Source of the DNA: Bacteroidales bacterium UBA4293
GTDB taxonomy: Bacteria; Bacteroidota; Bacteroidia; Bacteroidales; Bacteroidaceae
DNA length: 64,000 bases
Assembly: GCA_002395835.1 (NCBI GenBank)
Contig: DGVD01000018.1
Span: 310,001-374,000 of the forward strand
Direction: 5' to 3'
In this document: positions 60,678 to 64,000 of the stretch, piece by piece
Numbering within the stretch: position 1 is the first letter of the stretch
How the letters are laid out: each line of letters starts with the position of its first letter
The notes under the pieces: model-generated
Seen by the model: only the letters and a program-made list of their open reading frames with translations
Databases searched by the model: none
What the model was told of the DNA's origin: nothing
Position numbers and translations under genes: made by a program

Positions 60678-63476
60678 ATGTCAGAACCGAAGATTGACCC
60701 CGAGTGGAACGACAGAAACGATGATATCCGTTCTCAGCTAAAAGCACTTTTGGCTGTAGGTGTCCCCTTGCTTCTTATCATAGGTGCCTTGATTCTCAGT
60801 CTAAACTATTTCAAAGGTAGTACATCGCTGGGGAAAGAGGGTAAAAAAGATGTATATAATCCGGTAAAGCAGGAAAATGAAGGGTTTGTGGGAAAAGCCA
60901 ATAATCTGCTTCAAAAACTGTTACAAGACTGCGACAGCACCATAACAGCTACCGACCTGGCATCACTAAACAAGAAATATCGTGCTCTGACCTTTGCACT
61001 CCCTTATGGTGAAGGGTATAAAGCGATAATTGAAGCATCGGATTTAAGATTAGTGGGGATTCATGCAGAACGCATTAAAGATGAAAACGACCGGATGTTC
61101 TATTATAACAGTCGTTTACCTCAGCTATTGAAGCAACAGGCAGAACAGAAAGACGAAACCTTCTTTAAACTGCGTTTCAAGTCTTTAAGCAAGCAAAGAA
61201 ACTCCAAAGCACGTCCCATAGAAATCACCACACTAGAGGTTATTCCAGGTATGTTCAAGGTGGCACTGAGTAAAGATCCTTGGGTGGGTATTATAGAAGC
61301 AAATGAAAACAGCTTGTTTGATGAAGACCACTTTGTGTTCCTTTCTTTCGGAAGTAGTGTATTGCCTTTACCCATCAAAAAGAACCATCGTTCCGATGGT
61401 ATCTTAACTACCACTTTTACAGCTTCAGTAAAGGATGCTGAATTATTCACCTCCAGTGGAAAGAATATCTCCTATTATGATTACTATAAACTAACAGAAG
61501 ACACTGAAAAACCTGCCAAGAACATCAAGCTAAGCATTCGGGAAAATGCCAAATCTAAAGAATTAGGTAGTATAAGCTTAAGCTGTGATTCCAGTACCAT
61601 ACAACTGAGTTCCAACTTAATTCTCCGCATATTCCGCAAGCAAGGTGAAATGGTAGAATTAAATCCTGAAACATATAGTGGAAGTCAGCTGAAAGATACT
61701 ATTCGGATAGAAAATGGACTGAAACTGGTAGTCTATAGTAAACAAGGAAATAAATATGGGGAATTTACATTGAACACCAAAGACCCCACCAGGATTCTCT
61801 CTTGTCTGATACAAACCAACGTGGGACGTCAACGCTACACCTTGTCCAGGAACATGACCGACCTATTCACCCAGCAGCTAGTAAGAGGGGTGTCAAGAAA
61901 CATCTCAAATACCTACAACGTGGACACAATAAGGTTGAGTCTAGACCCTCTTCTTTCCAAGGAATTTGAAGAAGAACTGAAAACATACATGAAGGTTGTC
62001 AGACAATCCGTGAATAACAACAAGGAAAAACTGATAACCAAATACCCCTCACTCAAGAAAGGATGGCAAGACCATGAACTTTATGACATATCCATGACCA
62101 TCATGGATTTGGCTACGGGTGATGTCATAGCTTCTCCTTTTTACACCACACGATTTGATGATAAGGACTATCCGGAAAATCTACACCTTACTACCCGAAA
62201 CCCAGCACTTTCCCGTCGTTACATAGGTTCCACCTTCAAGCCAATGCTGGCATTAGCAGCAGTGGAAAGTAACCCCAAGTTACTGAATCTAGATACTCGC
62301 ACGGCTAAATCCTATAGTTTAAGCGAAGATAAAACCATGGCTACCTTCTTCGGTAGAAACGTGAACAGCTGGGCTAAGAAGTCGCCTACCCACTGGTATG
62401 GTTGCTCTTTTGTGGATTTTCTCTCCCACTCCGATGACGTCTATCCTGTAGCATTAGCAACCCTAGCTATGACCGGTAAAGATTTAGACGGAAACAAAGT
62501 GACAACACTCCCTGTGGATGAGAAAAATAATTTCTTCACCGTGAATAAGAAGAACAACCGACTTCTTTTCAAAAAGGATAATGATGAAAATGCCGTAGAT
62601 ATAAGAAACCATGCATTCACTACCTGGTTGAGCTACCTGTATGCTGCTAATCAAGAACAGGAATCACCTACCGATACACTTTTCCGAAATCTCACTGCAA
62701 AGAACAACCTAGATGAGAAAAGTAGACAGTTTGGACTGGATGAAGTAAGTTTCGATGCTACAAACCTGCACATGGACAGATTCTTAGATGGTGACAATTT
62801 CCGATCCAACCTGGCACCTTGGGTTCTGGGGCAACGAGACAACGAATGGAGCTGTATTAAACTGGCAGAAGCTTGGAGCAGGATGCTGAGCAAACGAGAC
62901 GTCAAAGCTTCGTTCATAAAAGGAACATCCAAACCTCAAGAACTGATAACCAGAACCGTGAGCAACAATCCACCTGTTTCCTTCAACTACGTAAATCCCA
63001 CTCAGGAAAAAGTAAACAACACCTGGAATTCCTTCCTGGAAAAATTCCAAGCAGCCCAATCCAATGCTGGTAGTAATACCCTGATAAAGATGTACAATCA
63101 GGTGAAGACCTTGAACACCAATGTAAAAAAGAACCTGGTACTCTTCTCTAAAACAGGTACTCCAGATTCATATATCCGTGACGAATTCCATGTCTTAGGA
63201 GGGAACAACCGTCATATAGATATAGGAATGTACACCTTTGCCCTGATGGAACAAGGGGAATATGCTAAAATTAAGAATCTGAAACCAGGTCATGGCATTG
63301 TGTGTGTCATCCGTGTCACTAGAACCTATGAGTGCAGACATTGTCACAGCACCGACAAACCATGTCAGTACTGTGAAGAGTTTGACGGACTAGATTCAGG
63401 AAATGCCCGGGATTTTCTGGCTGCTAGTCAGACGCGACTGCGTAAATTCTATGACATGACAAAAGCTTATTATTAA
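60678..63476 (+). CDS. Penicillin-binding-protein-like transpeptidase
   Basis: 932 residues, one N-terminal membrane helix (24-43), the rest extracytoplasmic. The C-terminal half has the serine transpeptidase landmarks. IRLSLDPLLSKEFEEEL (418-434) and TIMDLATGDVIASP (474-487) are the usual lead-in. SxxK is GSTFKP with Ser518 and Lys521. The SxN position reads SDD (585-587, context SHSDDVYPVALA). KTGT is Lys825-Thr828. The Asn to Asp change in SxN is unusual. Near the C-terminus is a four-cysteine cluster, CRHC...CQYC (886, 889, 896, 899). Residues 45-400 are beta-rich and unassigned. It fits a class B PBP partner for the SEDS-like protein in the same operon. Confidence 0.78.
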   Translation: MSEPKIDPEWNDRNDDIRSQLKALLAVGVPLLLIIGALILSLNYFKGSTSLGKEGKKDVYNPVKQENEGFVGKANNLLQKLLQDCDSTITATDLASLNKKYRALTFALPYGEGYKAIIEASDLRLVGIHAERIKDENDRMFYYNSRLPQLLKQQAEQKDETFFKLRFKSLSKQRNSKARPIEITTLEVIPGMFKVALSKDPWVGIIEANENSLFDEDHFVFLSFGSSVLPLPIKKNHRSDGILTTTFTASVKDAELFTSSGKNISYYDYYKLTEDTEKPAKNIKLSIRENAKSKELGSISLSCDSSTIQLSSNLILRIFRKQGEMVELNPETYSGSQLKDTIRIENGLKLVVYSKQGNKYGEFTLNTKDPTRILSCLIQTNVGRQRYTLSRNMTDLFTQQLVRGVSRNISNTYNVDTIRLSLDPLLSKEFEEELKTYMKVVRQSVNNNKEKLITKYPSLKKGWQDHELYDISMTIMDLATGDVIASPFYTTRFDDKDYPENLHLTTRNPALSRRYIGSTFKPMLALAAVESNPKLLNLDTRTAKSYSLSEDKTMATFFGRNVNSWAKKSPTHWYGCSFVDFLSHSDDVYPVALATLAMTGKDLDGNKVTTLPVDEKNNFFTVNKKNNRLLFKKDNDENAVDIRNHAFTTWLSYLYAANQEQESPTDTLFRNLTAKNNLDEKSRQFGLDEVSFDATNLHMDRFLDGDNFRSNLAPWVLGQRDNEWSCIKLAEAWSRMLSKRDVKASFIKGTSKPQELITRTVSNNPPVSFNYVNPTQEKVNNTWNSFLEKFQAAQSNAGSNTLIKMYNQVKTLNTNVKKNLVLFSKTGTPDSYIRDEFHVLGGNNRHIDIGMYTFALMEQGEYAKIKNLKPGHGIVCVIRVTRTYECRHCHSTDKPCQYCEEFDGLDSGNARDFLAASQTRLRKFYDMTKAYY

Positions 63477-63484
63477 CCTAAGGC

Positions 63485-64000
63485 ATGGCAAGAAAACGGA
63501 AAAGAACATCTAAAGTAACTAGAATCAGAAGAACCGTGGTGAAAACCATCAAGGCATGGTTCATGATTCTGGTTACAGCTATTTTGCTGTTTGCTGCAGT
63601 CATGCACTTGCCTGGACTGGTGAAACGGTTTTGGAAAACTCCGTCGAAAACTACACAGGTATCCGTTTCCAGAAACTACAATGGAATAGACATCTCCAAG
63701 TTCCAAGGTACCATAAACTGGCAGAAGGTGGCTCAAGACAAGAAAATCCAATTTGTCTACATCAAAGCCACAGAAGGAGCCACTCACTACGACAAGAAAT
63801 ATGAAACCAATCTCCAAAAAGCCAGAAAGGCAGGGCTGAAAGTAGGAAGCTACCATTTCTTCACCTACCGAAAATCGGCTAAGGAACAGTTTGAGAACTT
63901 CAAGAAACATGTCAGGAAATACGAGCAAGATCTCATTCCTATGGTAGATGTGGAAAAGACAGGGAACAATGGAGCTACACGTGAAAAGCTGCAAAAAAAC
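63485..64000 (+). CDS. Membrane-anchored GH25 muramidase, 5' part
   Basis: The reading frame opens at ATG 63485, 8 bp after the PBP-like gene, and runs off the window (172 codons visible). A basic N-terminus and one hydrophobic segment (about 26-45) act as a signal anchor. The GH25 lysozyme domain begins at YNGIDISKFQGTINW, followed by VYIKATEGATHYD, GSYHFFTYRKSAKEQ and MVDVEKT. The first Asp of GIDIS and the Glu of DVE are the catalytic pair. It would cut the glycan strand of peptidoglycan between MurNAc and GlcNAc. A minus-strand open frame over the same bases is a shadow. Confidence 0.88.
   Translation, partial: MARKRKRTSKVTRIRRTVVKTIKAWFMILVTAILLFAAVMHLPGLVKRFWKTPSKTTQVSVSRNYNGIDISKFQGTINWQKVAQDKKIQFVYIKATEGATHYDKKYETNLQKARKAGLKVGSYHFFTYRKSAKEQFENFKKHVRKYEQDLIPMVDVEKTGNNGATREKLQKN

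Noticed and set aside
50711..63476. Type VI or other contractile secretion system
   Set aside because: The membrane GTPase superficially recalls TssM, but there are no sheath, tube, baseplate, spike or ClpV genes.
50711..63476. Housekeeping division or elongation cluster
   Set aside because: No mur, mre, ftsZ/A/Q or lipid II genes are present, and the SEDS- and PBP-like proteins are far from canonical.
63473..63994. 173-codon open frame on the minus strand at the window end
   Set aside because: The plus strand encodes a clear GH25 muramidase through the same bases, starting at 63485; the minus frame has no domain and is a shadow.
1..64000. tRNA, rRNA, insertion sequences, prophage or integrase sites
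   Set aside because: None was recognised on either strand in intergenic regions; short RNAs without strong structure could still have been missed by eye.

Overview
The window is chromosomal DNA of a Bacteroidota bacterium, most likely order Bacteroidales (Bacteroides/Phocaeicola/Prevotella-like; genus not resolved). The support is many promoters of the Bacteroides type (-7 box TAnnTTTG, sometimes with TTTG about 20 bp upstream), an outer-membrane beta-barrel receptor fragment, Bacteroidota-type lipoproteins, secreted carbohydrate-active enzymes and a Nim-like flavoprotein. I see no rRNA, tRNA, insertion sequence, CRISPR array or prophage.

Layout. 1-4180: 3' end of an outer-membrane receptor, a zinc-ribbon protein, a CDP-alcohol phosphatidyltransferase and a set of GNAT acetyltransferases, with gene remnants between them. 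4196-5293: acyltransferase-3. 5264-12641 (minus): three secreted polysaccharide enzymes in one operon, namely an AGE-epimerase/GH30-like fusion, a GH13 and a GH9. 12771-23327: AsmA-like protein, AlkD-type repair protein, GH78 rhamnosidase, acyl-CoA ligase, and a translationally coupled pair of metallophosphoesterase and LTA-synthase-like phosphotransferase. 23330-28815: small conserved proteins, PhzF, an AraC regulator divergent from a lipoprotein/acetyltransferase pair, GNAT plus methyltransferase, ACT protein. 28898-34065: a redox-stress neighbourhood (rubrerythrin, Bcp, Nim-like protein, YaaA, YjbQ, a secreted CMD-cupin protein and an HD-MsrA fusion), including a 23-bp tandem repeat array. 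34199-42049: two runs of metabolic genes. 42152-49389: DUF1846, ThiD-like kinase, M18 peptidase, DUF2461, GH20 lipoprotein, YkvA.

49574 to the window end is the most unusual region. A cytosolic class-3-lipase-like protein precedes a tightly packed operon of at least seven genes: a 4-TM protein, a membrane GTPase, a very large polytopic protein whose C-terminus reads as a divergent SEDS (FtsW/RodA) glycosyltransferase, a soluble second GTPase, a GAP1-like GTPase-associated membrane protein, a penicillin-binding-protein-like transpeptidase, and a membrane-anchored GH25 muramidase that runs off the window. My interpretation is a GTPase-controlled peptidoglycan synthesis/remodelling machine. It resembles the predicted double-GTPase/GAP1 conflict systems but carries its own SEDS-PBP pair and a lysozyme. 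The SEDS, GAP1 and GTPase assignments rest on motifs read by eye and need profile searches to confirm.
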